DNA of 64,000 nucleotides from positions 744,001-808,000 of the forward strand of contig JANTUC010000009.1 in the NCBI GenBank assembly GCA_026873275.1. Reading direction: 5' to 3'. Shown here piece after piece: positions 37,401-49,027 of this stretch. Source of the stretch: Pseudopithomyces maydicus (lineage: Eukaryota > Ascomycota > Dothideomycetes > Pleosporales > Didymosphaeriaceae). Positions within the stretch are counted from its first letter, which is position 1. Each line of letters starts with the position of its first letter. The notes below the pieces were generated by a model, which saw nothing but the letters and a program-made list of their open reading frames with translations, did no database searches and was not told the DNA's origin. Position numbers and translations under genes: made by a program.

Positions 37401-38330
37401 ACTGTGTAGAATACGTCTAGGTATTTATATAGTACTTTATTTATTACTACTTAGAATATTACTGGGGCATTTATAAGTCTTATTAGTATAACTATAAATT
37501 TATATAATCTATAGCGTATTTAGAATATAATTATCTATTTATATTTTTTAGCTATATAGATATAGTAAAACCTATTTTATATATTAAATTTTATAAATTA
37601 CTTGGCTCCCTAGAATTAATCTATAAGTTTTATTATTAGTGGTAGTAAATATTAATTCTTAATAATTTTATTATTTAATTATTAATAATCTATATATAGT
37701 TAGAGTCATCTATCCTTTTTTAGTATAAATAGTATAGTAGAGGCTATTAGGCTCTTACTAAATTATATAAATTTTTACTTTAAGTTCTTCCTTAACTATT
37801 CTATTAGTTCTTTCTATTAATCTTATAATAATAGTTATAATTATTTTAGGTATAACTTTATACCTTCTTATAAGTAGATCTTATAATCCTATTTTTAGTA
37901 TTCTAGAAGTATTTCGCCATCTTTCTTATAAAAGAATTTTATAAAGTTTTAGTATTCTTAAAATATAAATAGAATTTCTTACCCCTCCTTTTAGAGCTTA
38001 CTCCTTTATATCTAAATAATATTTACTTTTTAAGGGTTCTTTTTATAAATTCTTGCAATCTTATAAGGTAATATTTATTATATAATTTTTCTTTTACTAA
38101 TTCCCTCTCTTTAAAGTGTACACTAAATCTTTAGGCGTATTTATAACTTCCTTATATTAATAATTCTAATTATAGGTTTTTAGCTACGTATTATTTTCTT
38201 CTACTAGTTAATAATAGGATTATACTTTAATAATTAATTATAATTAATAATTACTTCTAGGCTTCCTAAGTCTATTATAGTAAAATTATATTAGCTCTAG
38301 AGTCCATTTAAGCTAATAGGTAATAAAGTT
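34436..38330 (-). pseudogene. Inner family III pol remnant
   Basis: Collinear with IIIc (reverse, about 54365-58255), where the coding motifs are listed. The segment 34436-35050 next to the 3' LTR corresponds to the non-coding part of IIIc (57550-58255); 35055-35110 is the region of the chromodomain end. The small open frame on + at 34592-34783 lies antisense in that non-coding part and is broken by stops in both other copies, so it is not a gene. Stops throughout. Confidence 0.82.
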
Positions 38331-40585
38331 ATTTTAAGGTGTAATTAGCCTTTATTATATTTTTAAAAGAATATTCTATTTACTATCTCTATCTAGATAG
38401 GCGTCGCCTTATTTTAGTAGAGTAACTTATATTTTTCTATTACTTTAAGGGAAATTAGATATTTAGTAGTTTTAGGGTCTATAAGCGCTATTACTTAGTA
38501 TTCTTTAATTATAACTTCTTTTTTAATATATAAGTTGTTGTCCTAATCTGCTCTATAAACCTTTATAAAAGTATTTTTATTAGTATAGTTTATTTTCTAA
38601 TAATATACTAGTTTCCTAACTTATTATTAATATTACTTAGTTCCTTTAGATTCCTCCCTAGATAAGTAGTATTTTATTTTTAGTTATATTCTATATAAAG
38701 CTTATTAAAATAAGCTCTAGCTTAATTTAGGCGCTTATTTTCTTTTTTAGTATTATTCTACCTATACTAATTATATCCTTCTAGTATATATTTATCTAGA
38801 GCTATTTTTTAATATTCTTTATTAAATAGGTCTATAATATCCTCTTCTTTTATATAATAGTGTATAAAGTATTTCCTTTTATAATTCTTCTAGTAAGTGA
38901 TATCTTAGTGTACTGTATTATAGTTTACTTTATAATTAGTATTATATATACTTACTTTTAAAGTATATCTATAAATTAGGCCTTATAGCCACTATTCTAC
39001 TGCGTATTTATACTTATAGTAGATTTAGTAAGTATTATTATAGTACTTTATTTATCCTTTTTAAAGGTAAGTTTTTTTCTAATTTTCCTAACTATACTAA
39101 TAGTATATTACTATTTAATAATCCTCTAGGTAAATATATTTATAGATAGGGTCTTTAGGTTACTGCTAAATATTACCTCTTATTTTATTATAAATTTTGT
39201 ACTTTTCTTAATAATATAGATATTACTTAATACTTTTATATTAAATCTAGATCTAGATTTAATTATATAGATTATTAATTATTTCTTAGTATTAGTCTGC
39301 GAGTGCCAATATCTATTTATATATATTTTTATAAATTTAGACCCTTTTATTATAATCTTTAGTATAGTGCCTTTTACTTTTATATAATTAATAGATATCC
39401 CTTAATATCTATTCCTAAATCTCCTTTTCTTATAGGGTTAAGCGTAGGTATTTTTATAATAACTTATATTTTAATTTTAAGATCTTATTATCTTCTTTTA
39501 TAATAGAGGCTATTTATATCTATATTACTTATAATTATTTCCCTTTAATCTTATTTTTTATAATATAATTATATATAAAATATCCTAGCTCTCCGCATCT
39601 TAAGTAGACTTTTTTATTATATTATTATTATCTTTCTTTATTAGAGAGTCTATTATTTTTATAGTTATACTTACCCTTTTTCTATTATTATTTTTTATAA
39701 GCTTTATTGGCTATTACAATATTCCTGTCTTTATTTTATTTATTATAGTTATAAGCTTTCTTTATATTAGTTTTCTAGCTAAATACTAGCCTTCCTAACT
39801 CCTTCTTTTTTAAGTATTATTTATACAGCCTATTATTAATATAGACTACTAATTTAATAAATTCTTCTAAGTTATTTAATTAGTTATAATGCATTAATTC
39901 ATCCTTAACCAATTCCTTTAGTCTATTATAGTACGCAGCCTGGAGCGGGGTATTATTCTAGTTTATTTTAATTTATAATTATTTAAATTCTAATAAATAT
40001 TCGCTGGCGGACTTAATTTATTTAAAATATTATATTTATTATTCTACCTTCTTTTCCTTATTAACTTTTTTAAATATAATTTTAATCTATTCTTTAAATC
40101 TATTTTAGAATTTAAAGACTTTCTTAGTAGTATTATCCTATTTATGCGGTTTATCTTTATAAGCTAAGTAGTTATTAGTAAGAAATTAAAGCTATTTAAT
40201 AGCTTTTCCTTTTATATATATTCCTACTACTAAGACTTTAGTTTAGTTAGTACTAAAGATCTTACTATTATAATAGTAGTATAATTCTATATTAATAAAG
40301 AATATCTTAAGTCCGGTCTTCCCTTTGTTATAATATTTAACTATTTTAAAAGGTACTTTTACTATAAACTTTACTTAGGCCTAAAGTAGTATTTACGCCT
40401 ATTTTTATATAGTAGCTATTAGGGCTATTATCTATATATAAAATTTCTATATCTTTATAGCTTAGGCCGCCAGCATTATTACTAAGTTTATTATAAGTTT
40501 AAAAGTAGTGCTTCTACTAAAAGCCTATAAATTAGTAAAACTTATTAAAATTGCTATATTAACTTAAACCTTTAGGTAATTAAAA
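38331..40585 (-). pseudogene. Inner family III gag remnant and primer-binding region
   Basis: Collinear with 41213-43469 and, reversed, with IIIc 52110-54360. A zinc knuckle is expected near 39590-39620 on the - strand from the match to IIIc. Directly beside the 5' LTR (40585 leftwards) the - strand reads TTTTAATTACCTAAAGG, the putative primer-binding site. No intact frame. Confidence 0.78.
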
Positions 40586-41207
40586 TATTATAAGGGGTTC
40601 TTACTTACTTAATTTATATAAGGGTAGATAGGCTTCTTAGGAGCCTTATAGGTATTTAATAATTAAGTAATAGTTAGGTAACTAATAATATAAATATCCC
40701 TATCCTGCTAGTAAGAGTAAGATAACTATTTTTTATAAAGACTAATAATTTTTAATTATAAAAAAGAGTTTTAATTTAGCTATAAGCGAGTATATAAAAA
40801 TATATAAAAAGTTAACTATAAAGAATAGGAAATATATAAAGAGTGTTTTAAACTATATACTATTTTATCTATTCTTTACTATCCCTAAACCTACTAATCT
40901 ATTTTTATAAATTTTATCTACTTAGTAGGAGCAACTCCCTTTACTTTTATAAATTCTATCCTTTAAATAGGAGTAATTATTCTACTTTTATAAATTCTAT
41001 CTTTTTAGCAGGAGTAACTGCTTTACTTCTACTAAAACTTAGTATTCTTAGAATTTTACGTTTTTAGTAGGATTACAGTTATATAATATATTATTTAGTT
41101 AGTCCCGCTATCTAGTATATAGCTAATTATTACCTTTACCTTAGTTATTAGCGTCTTATATGTAATTCTTTCCTACTATCTTACAGTTTCTCGTTGTGAT
41201 CGTAACA
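40586..41207 (-). repeat. 5' LTR of inner family III
   Basis: 622 bp. Its inner end is CCTTATAATA on - (plus TATTATAAGG), its outer end CGTAACA, followed by GTAAT. Several CpG sites preserved near 41190-41205 (CTCGTTGTGATCGTAACA). Confidence 0.95.
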
Positions 41208-41212
41208 GTAAT

Positions 41213-43469
41213 AACGTTATTTTAAAATATAATTAACTTTTATTATATCCTTAAAAGAATATCCTATTTACTATTTCTATTTAGATAAGCGTTGTCTTAT
41301 TTTAGTAGAATAGCTTATACTTTTTGACTACTTTAGGGGAGATTAAATATTTAGTAGCCCTAAGGTTTATAAGCGCTGTTACTTAGTATTTTTTAATTAT
41401 AACGTCTTTCTTAATATATAGGTTATTATTTTAATTTACTTCATAAACCTTTATAGGGGCGCCTTTACTAGTATAGTTTATTTCCTAGTAATATACTAGT
41501 TTTTTAATTTACTATTAGTATTACTTAGTTTCTTTAGGTTTCTCTCTAGGTAAGTAGTATTTTATTTTTAATTATATCTTATATAGAGCTTATTAAAATA
41601 AGCCCTAGCTTAATCTAAGTATTTTTTTTTTTTAGTATTATCCTGCCTGTGCTAATTATATCTTTTTAATATATATTTATTTAGAGCTATCCTTTAGTGC
41701 TCTTTATTAAATAGGTATATAGTATTTTCTTCTTTTATATAATAATATATAAAGTATTTTCTTTTATAATCCTTCTAGTAAGTAATATCTTAGTATACTA
41801 TATTATAGTTTACTTTATAATTAGTATTATATATACTTACTCCTAAAGTATATTTATAAATTAGGCCCTATAGCTACTATCCTATAATATATTTATATTT
41901 ATAGTAGATCTAGTAGGTATTATTATAATACTTTATTTATTCTTTTTAAAGATAAATTTTTTTCTAATTTTCCTAACTATACTAATAATATATTACTATT
42001 TAGTAATCCTTTAAGTAAATATATTTATAGATAGAGTCTTTAAATTACTACTAAATATTATTTCTTATTTTATTATAGGTCTTGCACTTTTCTTAATAGT
42101 ATAAATATTATTTAATACTTTTATATTAAATCTAGATCCAGATTTAGTTATATAGATTATTAACTACTCTTTAGTATTAATTTATAAGTACTAATATCCA
42201 TTTATATATATTTTTATAAATTTAGACTCTTTTATTATAATCTCTAGCGTAGTATATTCCACTCTTATATAGTTAGTAAATATTTCTTAATATTTATTCT
42301 TAAATCTCTTTTTTTATAGGGTTAAATATAACTATATTTATAGTAACTTATATTTTAATTTTAAGATCTTACTATCTTCTTTTATAATAAAGACTATTTA
42401 TATTTATATTATTTATAATTATTTCTCTTTAATCTTATTTCTTATAGTATAATTATATATAAAATATCCTGGCTCTCTATATTCTAAATAAATTTTTTTA
42501 TTATACTGTTACTATCTTTCTTTATTAGATAGTCTATTATTTTTATAGTTATACTTACCCTTTTTCTATTATTATTTTTTATAGGCTTTATTAATTATTA
42601 TAATATCTTTATTTTTATTTTACTTATTATAATTATAAGCTTTCTTTATATTAGTTTTTTTGCTAAATACTAGCCTTCCTAACTCCTTCTTTTTTAAATA
42701 TTATTTATACAGTCTATTATTAATATAGACCGCTAATTTAATAAATTTTTCTAAGTTATTTAATTAATTATAATGCGTTAGTTTGTCCTTAACTAATTCC
42801 TTTAGTCTATTATAGTATATAGTTTAGAATAAGATATTATCCTAGTTTATCTTAGCTTATAATTATTTAAACTCTAATAAATATTTACTAGCGGACTTAA
42901 TTTATTTAAAATATTATATTTATTATTCTGCCTTCTTTTCTTTATTAATTTTTTTAAATATAATTTTAATCTATTCCTTAAATCTATTTTAGGATTTAAA
43001 GACTTTCTTAGTAGTATTATTTTACTTATACGGTTTATCTTTATAAGCTAGGTAATTATTAATAAGGGATTAAAGCTATTTAGCGGCTTTTCCTTTTATA
43101 TATATTTTTATTACTAAGACTTTAGCTTAATTAGTGCTAAAGATCTTATTATTATAATAATAATATAATTCTATATTAATAAGGAATATTTTAAGTCTAG
43201 TCTTCCCTTTATTATAGTATTTAGCTACTTTAAAGGGTACTTTTATTATAGGCTTTATTTAGGTCTAAAGTAGTACTTATACCTATTCCTATATAATAGC
43301 TATTAAAATTATTATTTATATATAAAGTTTCTATATCTCCGTGACTTAGACCGCTAGTATTATTATTAAATTTATTATAAGTCTAGAAGTGGTACTTCTA
43401 CTAAAAGCCTATAAATTTATAGAACTTATTAAAATTATTATATTAATTTAAACCTTTAGGTAGTTAAAG
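41213..43469 (-). pseudogene. Outer family III gag remnant and primer-binding region
   Basis: This is the gag half of the outer element, separated from its pol half by the inner insertion. It starts right after the duplicated GTAAT (41208-41212) and runs parallel to 38325-40585. Beside the 5' LTR the - strand reads CTTTAACTACCTAAAGG from 43469, the same primer-binding motif as in IIIc. Confidence 0.82.
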
Positions 43470-44091
43470 TATTATAAGGAGTTTTTATTTACTTAATTTA
43501 TATAAGGGCAGGCAGGCTTCTTAGAAGCCTTATAAGTATTTAGTAGTTAAATAATAGTTAAGTAATAGATAATATAAATATCCCTATTTTATTATTAAAA
43601 GTAAAATAACTATCTTCTATAAAGGCTAATAATTTTTAATTATAAAGAAGAGCTTTAATTTAGCTATAAGTAAGTATATAAAAATATATAAGAAGTTAAC
43701 TATAAAGAATAGGAAATATATAGAGAGTATTTTAAATTATATATTATTCTATCTATTCTTCGCTATCCTTAGACCTACTAATTTACTTTTATAGATTTTA
43801 TTTACTTAGCAGGAGCAACTCCCTTTACTTTTATAAATTTTATTTTTTACATAGGAGTAATTACTCTATTCCTATAAATTCTATTTTTTTAATAAAAGTA
43901 ACTACTTTACTTCTACTAAAACTTAGTACTTCTAGAATTTTGCGTTCTTAGCAGGATTATAATTATATAATATATTATCTAGCTAGTTCTACTATTTAGT
44001 ATATAACTAACTATTACCTTTACCTTAGTTACTAGTATTTTATATATAATTCTTTCCTGCTGTCTTACGGTTTCTTATCGTAATTGTAATA
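43470..44091 (-). repeat. 5' LTR of outer family III
   Basis: 622 bp, partner of 28898-29519. Ends TATTATAAGG...ATTGTAATA, followed by the target copy TAAAA (44092-44096). Confidence 0.95.
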
Positions 44092-46900
44092 TAAAACTTA
44101 ACCTCTAAATAACTATAGTTAATTTTTAAATAATTATAATAAGTAGTTTATACTAGAGCCTTATTATATTAAGCTAAATAGTTCCTGTCTCGCCTTATAA
44201 CCACTAAATAATTTAAATATTATAGTAACTATTTATATTTAATAAGCTTTCTAATAGCTAAAATAAAATACTTTTAAGCCTTAATTTTTTTAGCTTCTTA
44301 AATAATATTTATATACTTTTATCTAATAGCGGTACTAACTAATAATATAATTTTAATAACTTTTATTTAGCGCTTAAATACTTTAGTATTAGCTCTATTA
44401 GCACTTCTAGTAGTAGATTTTAATTTAAATTATAACTTATTAGCTTATTTATAATTTTTTTACTATTATTACCTGCGTCTGCGCACTTATATAATTAATT
44501 AATTTTTAGCTTAAATAAAAAATAATACTATTAATAACTAGCTAAAGCTGCGGCTGGTAATTTATTATAATTATAAATAATTTAAATAACTTAATTATAA
44601 TTTATATAAAAATATCACTAAAGCAACTTAGCCCGCAATTAAAAAGAAATTATTATAAGTAGAGGTTCCTTTAAGTCTAATAATAAAAATAAAGATTTTA
44701 ATAATCTTATAGCTTAATTGTGTAAACGGACTAACTAACTAAAAGCTTTTATTAAATTTAAAAAGGAGTAATAAGTTACCTTTATAATAAAGAATTTTAT
44801 TAGTTAGGTAGTGGCCAGCTAAGACTAAATTTTATAAAAAATTTTAGAGACTATTATAACCTTTTACTAATAATACTAATTTAATTTTATTTTATAATAT
44901 TTTACTCTTCCGCGCCCGTTGCTGCCTACTAAAGAAGTTATTAATAATTACTGATTAATTTAATAGATAGAGATAGTAATTTATAAGAAATACCTTATTA
45001 TATTAATTAGAGACTATAACTAGTATAAGAACTTAATTATTTATTATAAGTTTACCTCTAATAATAATTTTAAAAACCTTATTTTAAATAATTTATAATA
45101 CACTTAGTAATTACTCCTTAGCGTAGTATAATATATAAAAAACTTTTACTAAAACCTTTAAATACTTATTAAAATTAAAAATAACCTCTATACCTGCTTA
45201 AAAATTCTTTTAATTTAAATAAAAGCCTTTTAAGTAAAGCTAAACGCTGCTAACATTAAATATTTTAATTTAAAAAAGAAAGTTACTAAAATATTAATTA
45301 TTATAATAACTCTTAGTACAGAGAATAAAGATTTATTATAAAAGTATTAATAACTTTTTAAAAATTATAAATACCTTAATACTAATAAAGTGGACCCCTA
45401 GTAATTCTTTAAATTAGAAACTAACTATAAATAATTAAAAATATATACTATTTTAAATATTATAGCCTATAATAACTTTAAGCACCTATAAAAAAAGCTA
45501 AAGGCTAAATAATAAAAGCTAATCTTTACCTATACTTAAGTTTTAAAACTATAGGTAAAGCTTTTAGCTATTCCCTATATTATATTTTATAAATAGCTAC
45601 TTAATTAAAGATAATTTAAATTCTTTACTTATTTAATTACTGCCCTAAAATTTTAATAAATAAATAATTTTTATAAATATAGCACGCTGCGTACACCTAC
45701 TATTAAACCTAATTATTTACTAGTATAGGACCCTTTACTATAGTACTATATATATAATAGGCGCACTACATACTAGTTATTTATATATAATTCTATATAA
45801 GACTCTTCGCCTATTAAGTTATTAACTATATACTTAGTGTAATTTAAATTTCTAAAAATATTTAAGCTTCCTAAAGTGCTAGAATTTAATATAAAGAAAA
45901 ATATAAAGTATAAATTATAATATATCCTCCTTTTAGATAAATTATAAACTATTAATAATAAAACTGGCTATATTTATTATATATAAAGCTAATTATAAGG
46001 TAAAGCTACTAAAATAATATACTTAGTATTATTATATACCTATATAATTACTAAACTACTACGTCCACTCAACTGCGTCTTTTTTAATAATTATAATATA
46101 ATTAACGCTTAAAAGAAACTTTACTTATAAGAGCTTAAATAGAAGTCTAATAAAATTTTTTTAAATAAAAAATTTACTTCTTAGTTACTATATCCTACCT
46201 ACCCTATTTAACTAACTTTAAAAAAAGTTAATATATATACTAACTGCTCTACGCTAAGCTAACTAAGTAAATATTAATTAAAGTAATTATTAATAAGTTT
46301 TATAAATAATTTATAGACTACGCCTTCCTCTAGAAACGCCTATTTAAGAAAATTAATATAGGCTATAATATTACTATAAAAATTAAAATAATAGTACTTT
46401 TATCTTTATCCTTATTTTTTAAAGGATAAAAACTACTATTATTATAATTTTTATTTTAGTAGCTTTTAAACCTAAGCCCTAAATTTTAGCTGAAAAGATA
46501 TATAGCTATATATAATAAGAACTTATTATATTAATTATTAAAAAATACTACTTTAACTATAGTAAGCTAAACTACTAGATTATTAACTTATAAGTAGAAT
46601 ATTGCAATAATAGCCTAATACTTTTATAACTAATTAAATACCTTTATTATATTCTTACCTCTACTTATAACAAAGTAATTAATAACTTAAAAATATTATA
46701 TGCGCTATTTAAATATATTAAGGAGTCTACTATTTTAGAGGCGCGTTAAGTAAAAATAGTATTAAATTTAAAGAAAAATTATAAAATATTTATTAAAGTT
46801 TTTATTAGCTTTTAAGTAAAAGCACGCCTAAAAGTTAGTAAAATATAAAATAAATAATATCTTTATATAACTAAGACAGCATATATAAAATTTTAAATTA
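44092..46900 (+). pseudogene. Gypsy I copy B gag-side region
   Basis: Matches 17476-20495 of copy A in reverse, minus the solo LTR. Gag is inferred from position before the protease/RT. The empty sites of the solo LTR (45514-45518) and of Gypsy II (46614-46618) lie here and prove the two insertions in copy A. No domain could be named. Confidence 0.6.
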
Positions 46901-48793
46901 ATAGTAGAAATTAAGCTAGACTCTATTTACCTATATTAAATTTTAGCTACTACTACCTCTAACTAATTAATTTTTAATATATTATAATTATAATTTTATT
47001 ATTTTATTAAGTTAAATACTTCTAAGGAATAGGCGCGTATATAATAACTTATTAATATTAATATTAGCGCTAGCTTTATTAATAAATAGTATATTTAATA
47101 ATACTAGATCTACTAGTATAAGGTAAATATTCTAATTAGTTTAGCCTTAGCTAATAAGAAAATTATTAAAAAATTAAAAGAAGTTATAAACCTTACTATT
47201 TACTATAGTATATATTTATATTATATAATTTACTTTATTACCAACGTTAGTTTTAATATAGTCTTAAAAATAGACTAGTTATAGTAATATAATCCTATAC
47301 TAGGGTTATAAAAATAATCAATAACTTTTAACTCCGCTTATTATTATATAAACTACCTATAATATAGGTAATTAAAAATAATATATTATAAAGAGACCTC
47401 CAGCAGTAGATAGTTCCCTTTAATTAAAATTAAAAAGGTAGAATTAATTTCTAATATAGTAGCCTATTTTATAATTATATAGTAATTTAAGAATTGCATC
47501 TAGATACAGCCCTAAAACTAAAAATATTTATTTTAACTAAATAATAGCTAAATATTTATATTATATATAAACCTAATAATTATTAGTTAGACTAATTATA
47601 ATAAGTATATAAATAAGATAAGTAGGGTATCCTAAAATATAATTAATATTTTATTTAAGCTCCCGGGAGCCTATTATAAAATAGCTTATATATTTAATTT
47701 TAGTAAGGCTAATAAACTTCCTTTTAATTAAATAGGTGTAAACTACTTAATTAAACTAACTAATTAGTAATTATTATAACTTTATATATATAGGCTATTA
47801 CGACTTAAAGCTTTAATAATTAAAAAGTATATTAATAAAATACTAGCTAAGGGATTTATTTAACCTAATTATTCCCCTTTTACTACACTAGTGCTGATAG
47901 TCTATAAATTAAAAAATAGACTTTAGATATATATTAATTATTAAATACTAAATATTATAATAAAAAAGAATTAAACCGTACCACTTTTAATTAAAGAAAC
48001 CCTAATAAGAATAAATAAAACTTATATTATAATTATCCTAAATATTATTATAGTATTTAACACTATATATATAAAGAAAGGGAATAAAAAAATAGTATTC
48101 CTTTACTAATATAGACTTTATAAGTATATAGTAATATTGTTCGGCCTTTACAACACTCTAGGAACTTTTTAAAATTTTATTAATAACTTATTATAAAAGT
48201 ATTTAGACAACTTCTACACTATATATTTAAATAATATTTTAATATATAGTAAGGACAAAAGTAAGTATAAAAAATATATACTTTAAGTACTTTATTAATT
48301 AAATTAGGCGTGCATCTTTATAAATATTAATAAATACTACTTTTATATAGAGAGGGTGAAATACCTAAGTCTTATTATTACTACTTTAGGAATTAAAATA
48401 AATCTAAAAAAGGTATTTACTATACTAGCTTAGTAATTACTTAAGTATCTAAAGAATATCCAAGCCTTTCTTAACTTTATAAACTTTTATAAATAATTTA
48501 TTTATAAATTTAATATAATTTATAAATTACTTACAAGCCTTACTTAAAAGGATATACTTAAAAAGTCCTTTTTAATTATTATATAATCCCTAGTAGGGCG
48601 AGCTTTTAAAATACTTAAAAAAGTATTTACTAGTGTTTTAGTACTTAAGTATTTTAATTCTAATAAGGAAATCTAACTAGAAATAGATATTTTTAACTTT
48701 ATTATAATAGTAATTCTATTTTAAATAAATAAAAGTATTCTATACTTAGTCGCGTTCCTCTTTTATAAAATAACCCTAGTTAAGTGCAACTAC
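46901..48793 (+). pseudogene. Gypsy I copy B protease-side, RT and start of RNase H
   Basis: The + frame reads 'YSPFTTLVLIVYKLKNRL' near 47870 (SPxxSPVLxVKKxDG type block), 'PLLIKETLIRI' near 47985, 'YLDNFYTIYLNNILIYSKD' near 48210-48255 (YLDDILIYS, both catalytic Asp as Asn), 'SRN..FLN' near 48450-48490 and 'LYLVAFLFYKITLVKCNY' near 48740-48793 (PVAFFSxxLTPAECNY of RNase H). The frame stops because family IV is inserted right after the CNY codon block; 48789-48793 (ACTAC) is the left target copy. Confidence 0.88.
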
Positions 48794-49010
48794 TGTTAGG
48801 TTTCGATTATGAGTAATGTAAATAAGTACTAGTGAGGAACAACTATATAATTATAGAAGAGATAAATTACTATTAGATTAGATCTATTAGCTCTTTAGCC
48901 TTTATAGTTAATAATAATTAATAATTACCTATTATCTTATAATAAGGCCTAATTATACTATTATATACTAAATCGTGCTAGAGAGGTACCTTATTATTAG
49001 TATTCTAATA
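48794..49010 (-). repeat. 3' LTR of family IV
   Basis: 217 bp, bounded by TGTTAGGTTT and ATTCTAATA (TGTTAG...CTAACA in ancestral form). Similar to 26592-26818. It keeps CpA/TpG at its left end (GCAACTACTGTTAGGTTTCG, crossing the border). Confidence 0.85.
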
Positions 49011-49027
49011 TTACCCCCTTTAAGGCC
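49011..49027 (-). other. Polypurine tract of family IV
   Basis: On + TTACCCCCTTTAAGGCC, on - GGCCTTAAAGGGGGTAA directly before the 3' LTR. Same layout as the family III tract (AAATAGGGGGTAA), which supports the - orientation of family IV. Confidence 0.8.

Larger units (their letters stand above)
33814..41207 (-). mobile_element. Gypsy family III, inner copy (complete)
   Basis: 7394 bp, LTRs 33814-34435 and 40586-41207 (622 bp each). Target duplication GTAAT is perfect (33809-33813 and 41208-41212), and its own interior shows the unoccupied site at 38320-38324, as does IIIc near 54370. Thus a family III element jumped into another family III element. Read on -, the interior is gag (40585-38331) then pol (38330-34436). 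The 5' LTR end (41201-41207, CGTAACA) keeps the ancestral terminal CA. Confidence 0.96.
28898..44091 (-). mobile_element. Gypsy family III, outer copy (split by inner copy and SINE)
   Basis: LTRs 28898-29519 and 43470-44091 (622 bp each) with ends TGTTACAAGG...ATAATA / TATTATAAGG...TGTAATA. Target duplication TAAAA is perfect (28893-28897 and 44092-44096); the empty site is in Gypsy I copy A at 20495-20499 (TTTTA). The interior is 29520-33808 (pol side) plus 41213-43469 (gag side), read on the - strand; the two halves were one sequence before the inner copy inserted at GTAAT. Also carries a SINE in its RT region. Confidence 0.95.
27972..48793 (+). mobile_element. Gypsy family I, copy B (split; 3' end outside window)
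   Basis: Read on +, this copy consists of 27972-28897 and 44092-48793. The gap is the nested family III pair (28898-44091), and the copy is cut again at 48793 in RNase H by family IV, with its remainder lying beyond the window. The 5' end TATCACAGGAC matches copy A's TATTACAGGGC. Copies A and B are head-to-head, 6.5 kb apart at their 5' ends. Continuity across the family III gap is shown by copy A at 20400-20520. Confidence 0.85.

Noticed and set aside
28898..44091. Tandem LTR-interior-LTR-interior-LTR-interior-LTR array from unequal recombination
   Set aside because: The two partial interiors join exactly at GTAAT and the middle element has a GTAAT duplication, so nested insertion explains everything.
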